The notes beneath the pieces were generated by a model. It saw only the letters and a list, made by a program, of their open reading frames with translations. It had not been told where the DNA came from and did no database searches. Of a DNA stretch of 36,032 nt, positions 8,011-16,262 are shown piece by piece. Origin of the DNA: an uncultured Clostridium sp. (GTDB taxonomy: Bacteria > Bacillota > Clostridia > TANB77 > CAG-508); the NCBI GenBank assembly GCA_948434985.1, contig CAOJFV010000001.1:1-36032 (forward strand), read 5' to 3'. The translations under genes were made by a program, and so were the position numbers. Within the stretch, counting starts at the first letter, position 1, and every line of letters starts with the position of its first letter.

Positions 8011-8052
8011 TGTAGATTTCCTCCTTTCCTAATTTAGTAAGAGTAAAATTTA

Positions 8053-8222
8053 TTTCTCTACTAGATAAGTTCCAAAATACAGTTCAAAATGTAACCCTTT
8101 TTAGAAAAATTTTAAAATTTTATTCTTCCACTAGGTAAATGCCACCATTTTTCGAAAAATGAGTAATTTTTTGAAAATTTCTTAAATTTTTTTTGATATT
8201 TACTCTCCACTAGGTATATGTC
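8053..8222. repeat. Three CACTAGGTA-type iterons
   Basis: Related 20-mers occur at 8053-8072 (TTCTCTACTAGATAAGTTCC), 8123-8143 and 8202-8222, sharing CT.CACTAGGTAWATG. Each is preceded by AT-rich sequence, with spacings of 70 and 79 nt. They fill the space between the excisionase relic and the cargo genes. They could be Xis or replication-protein sites. The rest of 7687-8399 has no other gene I can support. Confidence 0.6.
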
Positions 8223-8315
8223 ATTCAATATCCAAAAGTCGGAAAATTTTTGAGAAGTTTTTTAATTTTATTTAAATTTAAAATAAGGTATTAGTATGAA
8301 ATTTGCTTATTTTTA

Positions 8316-8344
8316 TATATTTTGTAAAAAAAGTATGTTATAAT
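8316..8344 (+). promoter_or_regulatory. Possible promoter of the cargo operon
   Basis: A perfect TATAAT (8339-8344) lies 55 nt upstream of the GTG start. The -35 region at 17-nt spacing (TATATT) is poor, so this rests mainly on the -10. Confidence 0.4.
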
Positions 8345-8399
8345 GCATTTAAATTTATAAAAGATAATTCAAGCAAGTAAATATGATGGAGGTAAGATA

Positions 8400-8753
8400 G
8401 TGAATAAGTATATAAAAAAATTTCCACAATCCCCAGATTTTGAACAAAGTAATTTTTTTAAAGGATATTACTTAAGCAAAGGGAATTTAGGAATAGAAGT
8501 TGATTATATTGATATGATGATAGGACATCAATACTATCAGAAAGAAACAAAAAGTATACATATATATTTCATTTTAGAAGGAAAAGGTGTAGCAAATATA
8601 AATAATGAAACTTATAAAATATCAAAAGGGGATACAATAGAGATTCCTACAAATACTGAATTTGCTTTTAAAGGAAATTTGAAGATGATAGAAATAATGA
8701 ATCCTCCTTTTAATCCTAACACTCATATTGATACAAGAGAAAATGATTTATAA
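8400..8753 (+). CDS. Small cupin-domain protein
   Basis: The start is GTG 8400 behind GGAGG. The 117-residue product is mostly a beta-barrel cupin: IHIYFILEGKGVANINNETYKISKGDTIEIP matches the GX5HX(3-4)E...G cupin framework, but with few metal-binding His residues. Such proteins bind small molecules or isomerise sugars. It heads a run of five small enzyme-like genes on the same strand (8400-10871). The substrate is unknown. Confidence 0.75.
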   Translation: MNKYIKKFPQSPDFEQSNFFKGYYLSKGNLGIEVDYIDMMIGHQYYQKETKSIHIYFILEGKGVANINNETYKISKGDTIEIPTNTEFAFKGNLKMIEIMNPPFNPNTHIDTRENDL

Positions 8754-8774
8754 AAAAATTAAGGAGTATGAAGA

Positions 8775-9323
8775 ATGAATAACTATTTTATTATTCACGG
8801 ATCTTATGGAAATCCATATAAAAATTGGATTCCATACTTAAAATCTCAATTAAGTAAAAGGAGATTGAATTGCATAGTACCAAGTTTTACAACTCCAGAT
8901 AAACAAGATTATGAAAGTTGGAACTCTATACTAATGCCTTATTTAAAAATAGGATATATCACAAAAGATACAACTTTTATTACACATAGTTTAGGAGGAA
9001 TTTTCCTAGTAAATTTTTTAATAGACAATAAAATAAAAGTAAAGGAAATTATTACAGTTGCAGGTTTCAATAATATACAATTTGATAAAGATAATAGTTT
9101 GTATGATTCGTTTTATATGAAAGATGAGAATTTAGCAAAAATATGTGACTTGTGTGATGAAATAATATGTATTTATTCTGATAATGATCCATATATTCCA
9201 ATAGAAAAGGCGGAAAGTTTTGCAAGTATAGTTAAAGGTCAAAATGTTTTAATAAATAATGCAGGACACTTTAACGAAAAGTATGGCTATAAAGAGTTTA
9301 AAGAAATTTTAAAATATATATAA
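8775..9323 (+). CDS. RBBP9/YdeN-family serine hydrolase
   Basis: The 182-residue protein has the family's opening YFIIHGSYGNPYKNWIPYL and nucleophile elbow FITHSLGGIFLVNFL (Ser in HSLGG). The catalytic Asp region is YSDNDPYIP and the catalytic His is in NNAGHFNEKYG near the C-terminus. These are small alpha/beta hydrolases acting on unknown esters. It lies 21 nt after the cupin gene with its own AAGGAG, and is likely cotranscribed. Confidence 0.88.
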   Translation: MNNYFIIHGSYGNPYKNWIPYLKSQLSKRRLNCIVPSFTTPDKQDYESWNSILMPYLKIGYITKDTTFITHSLGGIFLVNFLIDNKIKVKEIITVAGFNNIQFDKDNSLYDSFYMKDENLAKICDLCDEIICIYSDNDPYIPIEKAESFASIVKGQNVLINNAGHFNEKYGYKEFKEILKYI

Positions 9324-9347
9324 AAGGTAAATAAAGGTGATAAATCA

Positions 9348-9920
9348 ATGAATGAAGTAGTAGAGAACATTAGAGAAGAATTGATAAAAAGATGCAATAC
9401 ATATAACGAAAAGTATAATTATGATTTTTGGAATGATCATATTAAATATGTTGTAAAAAATGCAGTAGAATTAGCTGAAAAATATGAAGCAGATGTTGAA
9501 ATTGTAGAGCTAGGAGCATTATTACATGATATAGCAATGCCGTCAGAGATTGGACCTAGAGAAGAACATAATGTTTATGGAGCAAAAATTGCAGATGAAT
9601 TACTATCAAAATTGAATTATCCAGAAGATAGAAAAGAAAGAGTGAAAGAATGTGTATTAAGACATAGAGGTAGCAAAGAACTACCTAGAAATACAATAGA
9701 AGAACAATGTGTAGCAGATGCAGATGTTATTGCACATTTTGATTGCATACCTTCGCTATTTCACTTAGTTTACAATGAAATGAGTTTATCAGTAGAAGCT
9801 GGAGCAAACTATTTAAAGAGAAAATTAGAGCGAGATTACAATAAATTAAGCAATAAAACAAGAGAAATAATAAAAGAAAGATATGAAAACATAGTTAAAG
9901 TATTGTTTGTAGATAAATAG
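9348..9920 (+). CDS. HD-domain phosphohydrolase
   Basis: The 190-residue protein carries LGALLHDIAMP (the HD metal pair), an upstream H in NDHIKYVVKNAVELA, and later RHRGSKELP and VADADVIAHFDCIPS. Together these fit the H...HD...D layout of uncharacterised bacterial HD hydrolases. The substrate could be a nucleotide or a phospho-metabolite. It sits inside the cargo gene run, 24 nt after the hydrolase gene. Confidence 0.85.
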   Translation: MNEVVENIREELIKRCNTYNEKYNYDFWNDHIKYVVKNAVELAEKYEADVEIVELGALLHDIAMPSEIGPREEHNVYGAKIADELLSKLNYPEDRKERVKECVLRHRGSKELPRNTIEEQCVADADVIAHFDCIPSLFHLVYNEMSLSVEAGANYLKRKLERDYNKLSNKTREIIKERYENIVKVLFVDK

Positions 9921-9942
9921 TAAAATGAAAAGAGGAAATGTT

Positions 9943-10287
9943 ATGGATAGAAAATACATAGAGAATTGGTTAAATACCCTAAAAGATGCTTGGTTAAATA
10001 AAGATTCTAATAAAGCAGCATTATTATTTACTAATACAAACTTTTATCAAGAAACACCATTTCTATTGCCTTATACCAAATATGAGGAAATTACAAAAGA
10101 ATGGGAAAATATTGATAATCAAGATATAAAGAAGTTAGAATTTAAAATTCTAGCAATAGAAGATAAAACAGTAATTGTAAATTGGATATTTCAAAGAGAT
10201 GTTACAGAGTTTGATGGTATATATGAGATAAAATTCAATGATAATAATGAATGTGTTTATTTTAAGAGTTGGGAAATGGAAAAATAA
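9943..10287 (+). CDS. SnoaL/NTF2-like small protein
   Basis: ATG 9943 (GAGGAAATGTT upstream) is preferred over ATG 9925, which overlaps that ribosome site. The 114-residue product has the NTF2-like pattern: a helical start (YIENWLNTLKDAWLNKDSNKAALLF), YQETPF, then strands ending DFDGIYEIKF-like and CVYFKSWEMEK. NTF2-like proteins bind or isomerise small hydrophobic molecules. A broken paralogue lies at 13767-14111, so part of this cargo was duplicated. Confidence 0.7.
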   Translation: MDRKYIENWLNTLKDAWLNKDSNKAALLFTNTNFYQETPFLLPYTKYEEITKEWENIDNQDIKKLEFKILAIEDKTVIVNWIFQRDVTEFDGIYEIKFNDNNECVYFKSWEMEK

Positions 10288-10304
10288 TTTGTAAAAGGAG
10301 AAAT

Positions 10305-10871
10305 ATGAAAGTTTTAATCTTAAGTTTTAGTAACAATTTAGTAAACGCAGATAGTTACATTCCTAATAAAATTGGATTAACTTTTTCTTGTGTAGAAGAA
10401 TGTCAAAAAGAATTGAAGAAATTAAGAATTCAAGTAGAGCACATTTGCATAAATAAAAAGAATATTAAAAAATGTTTAGCATGTGGAAAAAGAGGTTGGG
10501 GAATTTGCTTAAAAGAACATAAATGTATTCAAAAAGATGATTTTAATGAGATTTATGAATATATGAGTGATTTTGATGCCTACATATTTATTACTCCAGT
10601 TTATTTCTGGGAAATGAGCGAATCTGCCAAAACATTTTTTGATAGACTAAAAAGATGTGATGCCTTTAATGATGATTCAAAGATAAAAGGAAAGAAAATT
10701 ATTTGTATTGCTTGTGCAGGAGGAAGTGGAAACGGAACAGAAGAAACATTAAAATCTTTTGATATATTAGACCATTTCTTGAGAACTGAAATGGTTGGAA
10801 GAATACCAGTTACTAAATTTACTTTTGAAGAACAGAAAGAAGAAATAGAAAAAGCAATAAAATATTTATAA
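10305..10871 (+). CDS. NADPH-dependent FMN reductase / flavodoxin-fold protein
   Basis: ATG 10305 follows AAAGGAG; the longer frame from 10269 overlaps the previous gene and is not needed. The 188-residue product begins MKVLILSFSNN, the flavodoxin-fold strand and phosphate loop. It has a Cys-rich insert (CLACGKRGWGICLKEHKC), then YIFITPVYFWEMSESAKTFFDR, typical of iron-sulfur-flavoprotein-like reductases. It probably reduces a flavin or quinone with NAD(P)H. It closes the cargo run. Confidence 0.85.
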   Translation: MKVLILSFSNNLVNADSYIPNKIGLTFSCVEECQKELKKLRIQVEHICINKKNIKKCLACGKRGWGICLKEHKCIQKDDFNEIYEYMSDFDAYIFITPVYFWEMSESAKTFFDRLKRCDAFNDDSKIKGKKIICIACAGGSGNGTEETLKSFDILDHFLRTEMVGRIPVTKFTFEEQKEEIEKAIKYL

Positions 10872-10895
10872 TATAGTAATAAAAAACAAAAAATT

Positions 10896-10939
10896 AAATT
10901 AATCACCACCAAAACCATTGACTTACGGTGGCGATTAGT
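10896..10939. terminator. Hairpin between cargo genes and the AbiE-like pair
   Basis: TTAATCACCACC on the left pairs imperfectly with GGTGGCGATTAGTT on the right. It follows the flavodoxin-like gene and can serve as its terminator or as a leader hairpin of the next pair. Confidence 0.55.
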
Positions 10940-10965
10940 TTAAAATATATATGGAGGTTTTTATT

Positions 10966-11508
10966 ATGATATATACATATAACGAATTATTATTAAAATA
11001 TAAAAGTGCATATCAAATAGAAAAAGCTGTTAAGAATGGTGAAGTATATAAAATTGAAAAAGGAATATATTCAGATGTTCCAAGTGTACATTATTTAGCA
11101 GTTATTATGAAGAAATATCCGTATGGAGTATTTACTTCTTATTCAGCTTATTACTATCACAATTTAACAGATGTTATTCCTAATAAAATTTATTTATCTA
11201 CAAACAGAAATGGAACAACAATTATTTCAGATAAAATACAACAAGTTCGTATGAAAGATGAGTTATATGATTTAGGAAAAACTGAAATTCATTATGAAGG
11301 AATTAAAATAAATATCTATGATAAAGAAAGAATGCTAATTGATTTAGCTAGAAACAAAAATCAAATAGGATATGATTTATATAAAGAAATTATATCTAAT
11401 TACAGAAAACTAGCGAATGCATTAGATACACAAAAGATAGAAGAATATTTACAATATTTTGTAAATGGAGATAAAATTTTTGAAATAATACAAGACGAGG
11501 TGTTTTAA
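10966..11508 (+). CDS. abiEi: AbiEi-family antitoxin
   Basis: ATG 10966 has GGAGG upstream; the ATG at 10951 overlaps that site. The 180-residue product starts MIYTYNELLLKYKSAYQIEK, a winged-helix N-terminus (KAVKNGEVYKIEKGIYSD). YGVFTSYSAYYYHNLTDVIPNKIYLST is typical of AbiEi/type IV antitoxins. These repress their own operon and counter the AbiEii nucleotidyltransferase, giving plasmid or element maintenance and phage abortive infection. The stop overlaps the start of the next gene by one base. Confidence 0.85.
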   Translation: MIYTYNELLLKYKSAYQIEKAVKNGEVYKIEKGIYSDVPSVHYLAVIMKKYPYGVFTSYSAYYYHNLTDVIPNKIYLSTNRNGTTIISDKIQQVRMKDELYDLGKTEIHYEGIKINIYDKERMLIDLARNKNQIGYDLYKEIISNYRKLANALDTQKIEEYLQYFVNGDKIFEIIQDEVF

Positions 11509-12329
11509 TGGATATATATGAAGCCGTCAATAAATATGTAACAGCAGGTTATTCTGAAGATGATGCAATTCCGAAAGTTGCTCAAGATATTGTTTTAATT
11601 AAAATTGGAAATAGCAAATATAGTAAGAATATAACTGTAAAAGGTGGAGTTGTAATGCATAATATTTCTAAAGATATGCGTCGTGCAACTAGAGATATGG
11701 ATATTGACTTTATAAAATATTCTTTGGAAGATAAATCAATTTTAAATTTCATAAAAGAATTAAATAATACAGATGATGGTGTAAAAATAAAAGTTACTGG
11801 AAAAATCGAACCATTGCATCATCAAGACTATGATGGAAAAAGAGTTTATATACAACTAACTGATAAAAATAAATATTCAATAAGTTCAAAATTAGATATT
11901 GGAGTACATAAATATTTCGATATGGAACAAGATGAGTATTATTTTGATTTTAATATAATTGATGAAAATGTAAGTTTGTTAATTAATTCTAAAGAACAAA
12001 TAATTGTAGAAAAATTAAAATCATTATTAAAATTTGGTATTACTTCTACAAGATTTAAAGATATTTTTGATTTTTATTATTTAATTAATAATGAAAATTT
12101 AGATAAGGACAAGCTAATAAAATTCATAGATATTTTAATTTTTCAAGATGAAACAATGCGTGAAAATGAATTAAAAGATATACATATAAGATTAACAAAT
12201 ATTTTAAACAATAACAGATTTCAATCAAGAATTAATACAGCAAATAACAATTGGTTAGAAATACCTATAAAAGATGTTATTAATAATGTGTTAAATTATT
12301 TTGGTGATTTAACATTAATAACAAAATAA
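11508..12329 (+). CDS. abiEii: AbiEii-family nucleotidyltransferase toxin
   Basis: The 273-residue protein has the nucleotidyltransferase signature KGGVVMHNISKDMRRATRDM with the following DIDF aspartates, then KEQIIVEKLKSLLKFGITSTRFKDIFDFYYL, the second conserved block of AbiEii/AbiGii proteins. Family members stop growth, likely by modifying tRNA. It is translationally coupled to the antitoxin gene. It is full length with no sign of decay, unlike other genes of this element. Confidence 0.87.
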   Translation: MDIYEAVNKYVTAGYSEDDAIPKVAQDIVLIKIGNSKYSKNITVKGGVVMHNISKDMRRATRDMDIDFIKYSLEDKSILNFIKELNNTDDGVKIKVTGKIEPLHHQDYDGKRVYIQLTDKNKYSISSKLDIGVHKYFDMEQDEYYFDFNIIDENVSLLINSKEQIIVEKLKSLLKFGITSTRFKDIFDFYYLINNENLDKDKLIKFIDILIFQDETMRENELKDIHIRLTNILNNNRFQSRINTANNNWLEIPIKDVINNVLNYFGDLTLITK

Positions 12330-12344
12330 ACGGAGGTTTAAAAG

Positions 12345-13736
12345 TTGAGAGAGTTAAAAGGAAAAAGTTTAATAGAAATACCAAATAAATATATTGCATT
12401 TGATATTGAAACAACTGGACTAGATCCTATGTATGATGAAATAATTGAAATGGGAGCTATGAAAATTGAAGACGGTAAAGAGATAGAAACATTTAGTACA
12501 TTAATAAAACCAGAATATGAAATAGATGAGTTTATTACTGAATTAACAGGAATTACAAATGAAATGGTAATGGATGCTCCAAAAATCAATGAAGTTTTAC
12601 CTAAACTTATGGATTTTATTAAGGACTCAGTTATTTTAGGACATAATGTGAATTTTGATATTAATTTTATATATGATAATTTAATAAATGAAGATATGCA
12701 TCCTATTACGAATGATTTTGTAGATACATTAAGATTAAGTAGAAGATTATTACCAGAGCTTAAACACCATAGATTAAGTGATTTAGCAAATTACTACAAT
12801 ATTGATACTACAGGTAGTCATAGATCTTTAACAGATGTTAGAATAACAATTGACATATTTAAAAATCTTGAAAAACTTGTAAAAAGTAAATATTCTAATA
12901 TAGAAAATTTTAAAGATGCTTGTAAGAAAAAAAGCCACTCAGGTTTTAAAGCAAGTGATATTATTACAACTAATACAGAATTTGATGAAGATAATTTTTT
13001 ATACGATAAATATGTTGCTATTACTGGAACATTAGAAAAAATGTCAAGAAAAGAAGCGATGCAAATTATTGCCGATTTAGGTGGCCATTGCCAGGATGGT
13101 GTAAATAAAGAAACAAATTATTTAATATTAGGAAATAATGACTATAATCCTATTTTAAGAGGTAAAAAAAGTTCTAAACTTTTAAAAGCAGAAAGTTTGA
13201 AATTGAAAGGGCAAGATATTGAAATTTTATCAGAGAATGTTTTCTACGATGTAATTCCAGAACTCGAAAATAAAACTATTCAAGAACAAGATAATTTCGT
13301 AGGCATACCTATTGATAACGGAAACTTTAATGAAAAAGAAAAACAAGCGTATTATTTAACAAAAGATATACTTGCTCGTAATGGTAAAAATATAGAAGAT
13401 ATTAGATGCAATATAAATTCATCTAACTATTTCGATATTTCGTTAATGTATCCTATTTTAAGATTAAAATTAAGAGGCAACAAAGATTATATTTTAATTG
13501 ACCAATATTCAAACGATTCGCTATATGACTTTTCATTTTTTATACAAGAGCCCTGTGCAAAAAGTGAGAATGGAAAATGTAGATTGATTTTATCTAATAT
13601 TGGAGATATTGAAAAGCTAGAGAAATATATTATTGACCAATATGAATTAGCATTAGAGGGGAACAAGACATACATAGAAAATGTTAAAGTGGGACAAGCA
13701 AATTATAATAAATATTTAAAAGCAAATTATCAATAA
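12345..13736 (+). CDS. DEDDh 3'-5' exonuclease with BRCT domain
   Basis: The start is TTG 12345 behind CGGAGG. The 463-residue product has an N-terminal DnaQ/PolC-epsilon exonuclease: FDIETTGLDPMYDEIIEMGA, LGHNVNFDINFIYD and SHRSLTDVRIT supply the D-E-D-H-D residues. A BRCT domain follows at about 215-305 (DKYVAITGTLEKMSRKEAMQ). The C-terminal 150 residues are unassigned. Similar exonuclease-BRCT proteins occur in Bacillota and in elements. A role in DNA repair or element replication is inferred. Confidence 0.85.
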   Translation: MRELKGKSLIEIPNKYIAFDIETTGLDPMYDEIIEMGAMKIEDGKEIETFSTLIKPEYEIDEFITELTGITNEMVMDAPKINEVLPKLMDFIKDSVILGHNVNFDINFIYDNLINEDMHPITNDFVDTLRLSRRLLPELKHHRLSDLANYYNIDTTGSHRSLTDVRITIDIFKNLEKLVKSKYSNIENFKDACKKKSHSGFKASDIITTNTEFDEDNFLYDKYVAITGTLEKMSRKEAMQIIADLGGHCQDGVNKETNYLILGNNDYNPILRGKKSSKLLKAESLKLKGQDIEILSENVFYDVIPELENKTIQEQDNFVGIPIDNGNFNEKEKQAYYLTKDILARNGKNIEDIRCNINSSNYFDISLMYPILRLKLRGNKDYILIDQYSNDSLYDFSFFIQEPCAKSENGKCRLILSNIGDIEKLEKYIIDQYELALEGNKTYIENVKVGQANYNKYLKANYQ

Positions 13737-13766
13737 ATATTTAAATAGAAAAAGAAAAGGAGAAAA

Positions 13767-14111
13767 ACGAATAGAGATTTTGCAGAAGAATGGTTAAATA
13801 AATTGAAAGATTATTAGTTTAATAAAGATATTGAAAAAGCAGTTTCTTTATTTACTAAAACAACATTTTATCAAGAAACTCCATTTATGAAACCTTATAC
13901 AACCATAGAGGAAATAAATCAAGAATGGCAACATATAAAAAATGAAAATATACAAGATATTCAGTTGAAAATATTAGCAATAGATAATAATATTTTAATT
14001 GCTCAATGGATTTTAAAACAAAATAATCAAGATTTTGATGGATTATATGAAATAAAATTCAACGATAATTTAGAGTGTATCTATTTTAAGAGCTGGGAAA
14101 TGAATAAATAA
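13767..14111 (+). pseudogene. Broken paralogue of the SnoaL-like gene
   Basis: This frame matches the protein at 9943 nearly end to end (FYQETPFMKPYTTIEEINQEW, FDGLYEIKFNDNLECIYFKS). The start codon after AAAGGAG is ACG (13767), not ATG, and TAG at 13815-13817 replaces the paralogue's Trp. The frame is otherwise intact. Only a 74-residue piece from ATG 13887 could be made. It is a decayed duplicate rather than a recoded gene. Confidence 0.75.
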
Positions 14112-14124
14112 ATATGTATAATTA

Positions 14125-14147
14125 AAGAGCTACTTTCGTAGCTTTTA
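14125..14147. terminator. Bidirectional terminator
   Basis: AGCTAC (14129-14134) and GTAGCT (14139-14144) flank TTTC, with A-rich sequence on the left and T-rich on the right. It separates converging genes. Confidence 0.75.
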
Positions 14148-14157
14148 TTATATTTGT

Positions 14158-14661
14158 TTATTTAGATTTAGTATTTTCTATTCTACTATGTATATAGCGT
14201 AATTGCTTTTTATATGATATTATAAATAATATAATAAGTAATATGAATAGTATTGTATATATAATTGTAGAATTAATATTTAGCCAAGTCTTTACTGCAT
14301 ATGCAAATTTAGCTATTAAAAGAAGAAAGAAAGTAGCAATAAAATTTCTATACATATTGTAATCTGTGAATAGTATTTTTATTTTTTCATCTTTTTCTTC
14401 AGCCTTATAAAAATCTGTACATTTTGAACTGTCTTTTTTATTTAAGATTTTTAATTTCCACAATAATGGTTTTATAATTAAAGAGCCTATTCTGCTAATA
14501 ACTAACCCTAAAAAATAATATATAAAAATTGAAATAAATATATTATCAGTAGGAATTAGTGCAATATTAATATAATATTTGCACCCAACATCAAAAACAA
14601 CAGCTGGTAAAATATAATTTAGTATATTATAATTTTCTAATTTATTAAAAAAATGTTCCAT
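14158..14661 (-). CDS. Predicted four-helix membrane protein, third gene of the MBL-fold set
   Basis: The 167-residue product has two hydrophobic segments near the N-terminus (NYILPAVVFDVG, FISIFIYYFLGLVISRIGSL) and two near the C-terminus (FIATFFLLLIAKFAYA, IYTILFILLIILFII). A charged loop (KCTDFYKAEEKDEKIKI) lies between them. It is two bases downstream of the gene at 14664, so the two are cotranscribed. I do not recognise the family. In a mobile element next to an MBL-fold enzyme, a membrane effector or immunity protein is conceivable but only inferred. Confidence 0.7.
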   Translation of the reverse strand: MEHFFNKLENYNILNYILPAVVFDVGCKYYINIALIPTDNIFISIFIYYFLGLVISRIGSLIIKPLLWKLKILNKKDSSKCTDFYKAEEKDEKIKILFTDYNMYRNFIATFFLLLIAKFAYAVKTWLNINSTIIYTILFILLIILFIISYKKQLRYIHSRIENTKSK

Positions 14662-14663
14662 AT

Positions 14664-15170
14664 TTATTTTATCCTTTCAAAATTTTCGTTTAATTTTTCA
14701 ATAATAGTACTTTTATTACTATTGTAAAAATCTAGTTCTGATAATGTTATTTTAAAATTTAATCCCCATTTACTACCATCGTAATAATCTGCTTCATCAT
14801 TGTTTTGTCTTGTTAAATATATTGATGAACATTTCAAGGTATATAATAGGTTATTAAGTTTCTTTTTATTGTATTTAACGCAAGTTATTACAACTAATGT
14901 TTTTCCAATAAATTCTTCCTTGTGTGTATTTATATATTCTATAACAAAATCTGTATCGCCTACAACTACATAGAAGTTATTCATAGAATTAAAGGGAAAG
15001 CTTTCGAGAATATAATATTGTGGTAATGTAAAGTTCTCCTTTAAGTACACTGTTTTCTTTATTACAAAATATGATTTGAAAATATTATATAAATAATCTT
15101 TTCGTCCTATAATTTCAGTATTGAAATTTTTAAAATCTTTTTTATATAAATGTTGTAAAATGTATATCAT
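14664..15170 (-). CDS. Unknown protein, second gene of the MBL-fold set
   Basis: The 168-residue product (MIYILQHLYKKDFKNFNTEI...) is rich in Tyr, Asn and Lys and has no obvious motif. VVVGDTDFVIEYINTHKEEF and TLVVITCVKYNKKKL suggest alternating strands and helices. ATG 15170 overlaps the stop of the MBL-fold gene by 4 nt, so translation is coupled. The function is unknown; its fixed place between an MBL hydrolase and a membrane protein suggests one three-part system. Confidence 0.7.
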   Translation of the reverse strand: MIYILQHLYKKDFKNFNTEIIGRKDYLYNIFKSYFVIKKTVYLKENFTLPQYYILESFPFNSMNNFYVVVGDTDFVIEYINTHKEEFIGKTLVVITCVKYNKKKLNNLLYTLKCSSIYLTRQNNDEADYYDGSKWGLNFKITLSELDFYNSNKSTIIEKLNENFERIK

Positions 15171-16060
15171 ATATACGACCCCACTCTATAAGATTTTTGA
15201 TAAGTTGTAGAGTTTATTGTTTTAGTGTCTTCGGTTCTAGTATTAAATATAGTATGTCCTTTGTTTTTTCCTTTGCTTATTAATTCTTCTGAACCTCCTG
15301 AACTAGAACCTTTGTTATCTGATATTAGATATACAGTATCTTTATCATATTTTTTTATTTCAAATAAATCTTCGGCATGATCTAATCTTCCGTGATGGGG
15401 AATTTGTATAATTTGATGTGTCTTTACATTTTCTTGAATTGCATCTGTACTAGAATCACCAGTCAATAACATTTTTGAACTTTCAAAATCTATACTTAAT
15501 TGAACACTAGCTGCATTTATTACTGTTTCTTTATCAAGAGTGTTACCTTCGCATGAATCCAAAGCTTTTGCTGCTGCTTTTATGGCATATTCTTTTGTTG
15601 GTCCTACAATATTAATACCATTACAGACTTTAACAAAAGAATCCTTATTATCATATATACTAAATAATATTCCTTGACCTTCTAATGATGTTATATTAGA
15701 ATATAATTCTGCAATTTGTTCTTTGATAGAATTATTTGTTTTTCTTCCATCATCTATTTTATCTAATAATTCATGGTATAATTTTAAAAATAAAATTGTA
15801 TAAACTTTTTCTACTTTATTTTCTTCAATTAATTTTGGTATACCATTAAAATGGTCTGAATCGTTATGTGATAAAACAATTATTGCTTTTTTGTCTGTAC
15901 CATAATTGTTTTCTAAATATTCTATTACTTTTTCAGCATGTTCATTTGAGCCACAGTCAAACACAACAACATCATTTCCATTATCTGATATAAAACAATC
16001 GCCAAAATCGTGTTCCTTATTTTCTTTATAACTCTTAGAGCTTAACATTAAAGTATTCAT
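15167..16060 (-). CDS. ComEC-like MBL-fold metallohydrolase
   Basis: The 297-residue product begins FGDCFISDNGNDVVVFDCGS. It has the metal motif LSHNDSDHFNGI, then LLTGDSSTDAI and IPHHGRLDHA, in the order seen in stand-alone ComEC/Rec2-type beta-lactamase-fold hydrolases. Such enzymes cut nucleic acids or nucleotide-like substrates, and stand-alone versions are frequent in defence and mobile loci. It leads an operon of three minus-strand genes from a near-perfect promoter. AGGAGG precedes ATG 16060. Confidence 0.85.
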   Translation of the reverse strand: MNTLMLSSKSYKENKEHDFGDCFISDNGNDVVVFDCGSNEHAEKVIEYLENNYGTDKKAIIVLSHNDSDHFNGIPKLIEENKVEKVYTILFLKLYHELLDKIDDGRKTNNSIKEQIAELYSNITSLEGQGILFSIYDNKDSFVKVCNGINIVGPTKEYAIKAAAKALDSCEGNTLDKETVINAASVQLSIDFESSKMLLTGDSSTDAIQENVKTHQIIQIPHHGRLDHAEDLFEIKKYDKDTVYLISDNKGSSSGGSEELISKGKNKGHTIFNTRTEDTKTINSTTYQKSYRVGSYI

Positions 16061-16142
16061 AAAAACCTCCTAGTATGGTATAATATTTATGTATTTATAC
16101 AAAACATAACTTAAGTGTAATTTATATTTTTATTACATTTTG

Positions 16143-16171
16143 ATTATAGTAACTTTTTTAGCAATTGTCAA
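16143..16171 (-). promoter_or_regulatory. Consensus promoter of the MBL-fold operon
   Basis: On the minus strand TTGACA (16171-16166), 17 nt and TATAAT (16148-16143) are both perfect. The inverted repeat at 16154-16188 covers the spacer and the -35, so a repressor bound there would block it. Confidence 0.85.
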
Positions 16172-16188
16172 TACACTTTGCTAAAAAA
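16154..16188. promoter_or_regulatory. Inverted-repeat operator between divergent genes
   Basis: TTTTTTAGCAA (16154-16164) is repeated inverted as TTGCTAAAAAA (16178-16188). A direct motif TTACATTTT also occurs at 16133, 16190 and 16212. These are likely sites for the XRE repressor encoded to the right, controlling both directions. Confidence 0.65.
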
Positions 16189-16210
16189 CTTACATTTTAT
16201 TTAAAAAATA

Positions 16211-16239
16211 TTTACATTTTATTTATTTTATAATATAAT
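16211..16239 (+). promoter_or_regulatory. Promoter of the XRE/ImmA-like operon
   Basis: TTTACA (16211-16216), a 17-nt spacer and a perfect TATAAT (16234-16239) precede the XRE gene. The -35 overlaps one TTACATTTT motif, which fits autoregulation. Confidence 0.75.
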
Positions 16240-16262
16240 TACTTTAAATGGAGGGAAATACT

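Noticed and set aside
13767-14111. TAG read as Trp or another amino acid in the SnoaL-like paralogue
   Set aside because: The start codon is also lost (ACG) and no intact gene in the window contains an in-frame TAG, so decay explains it better than recoding.
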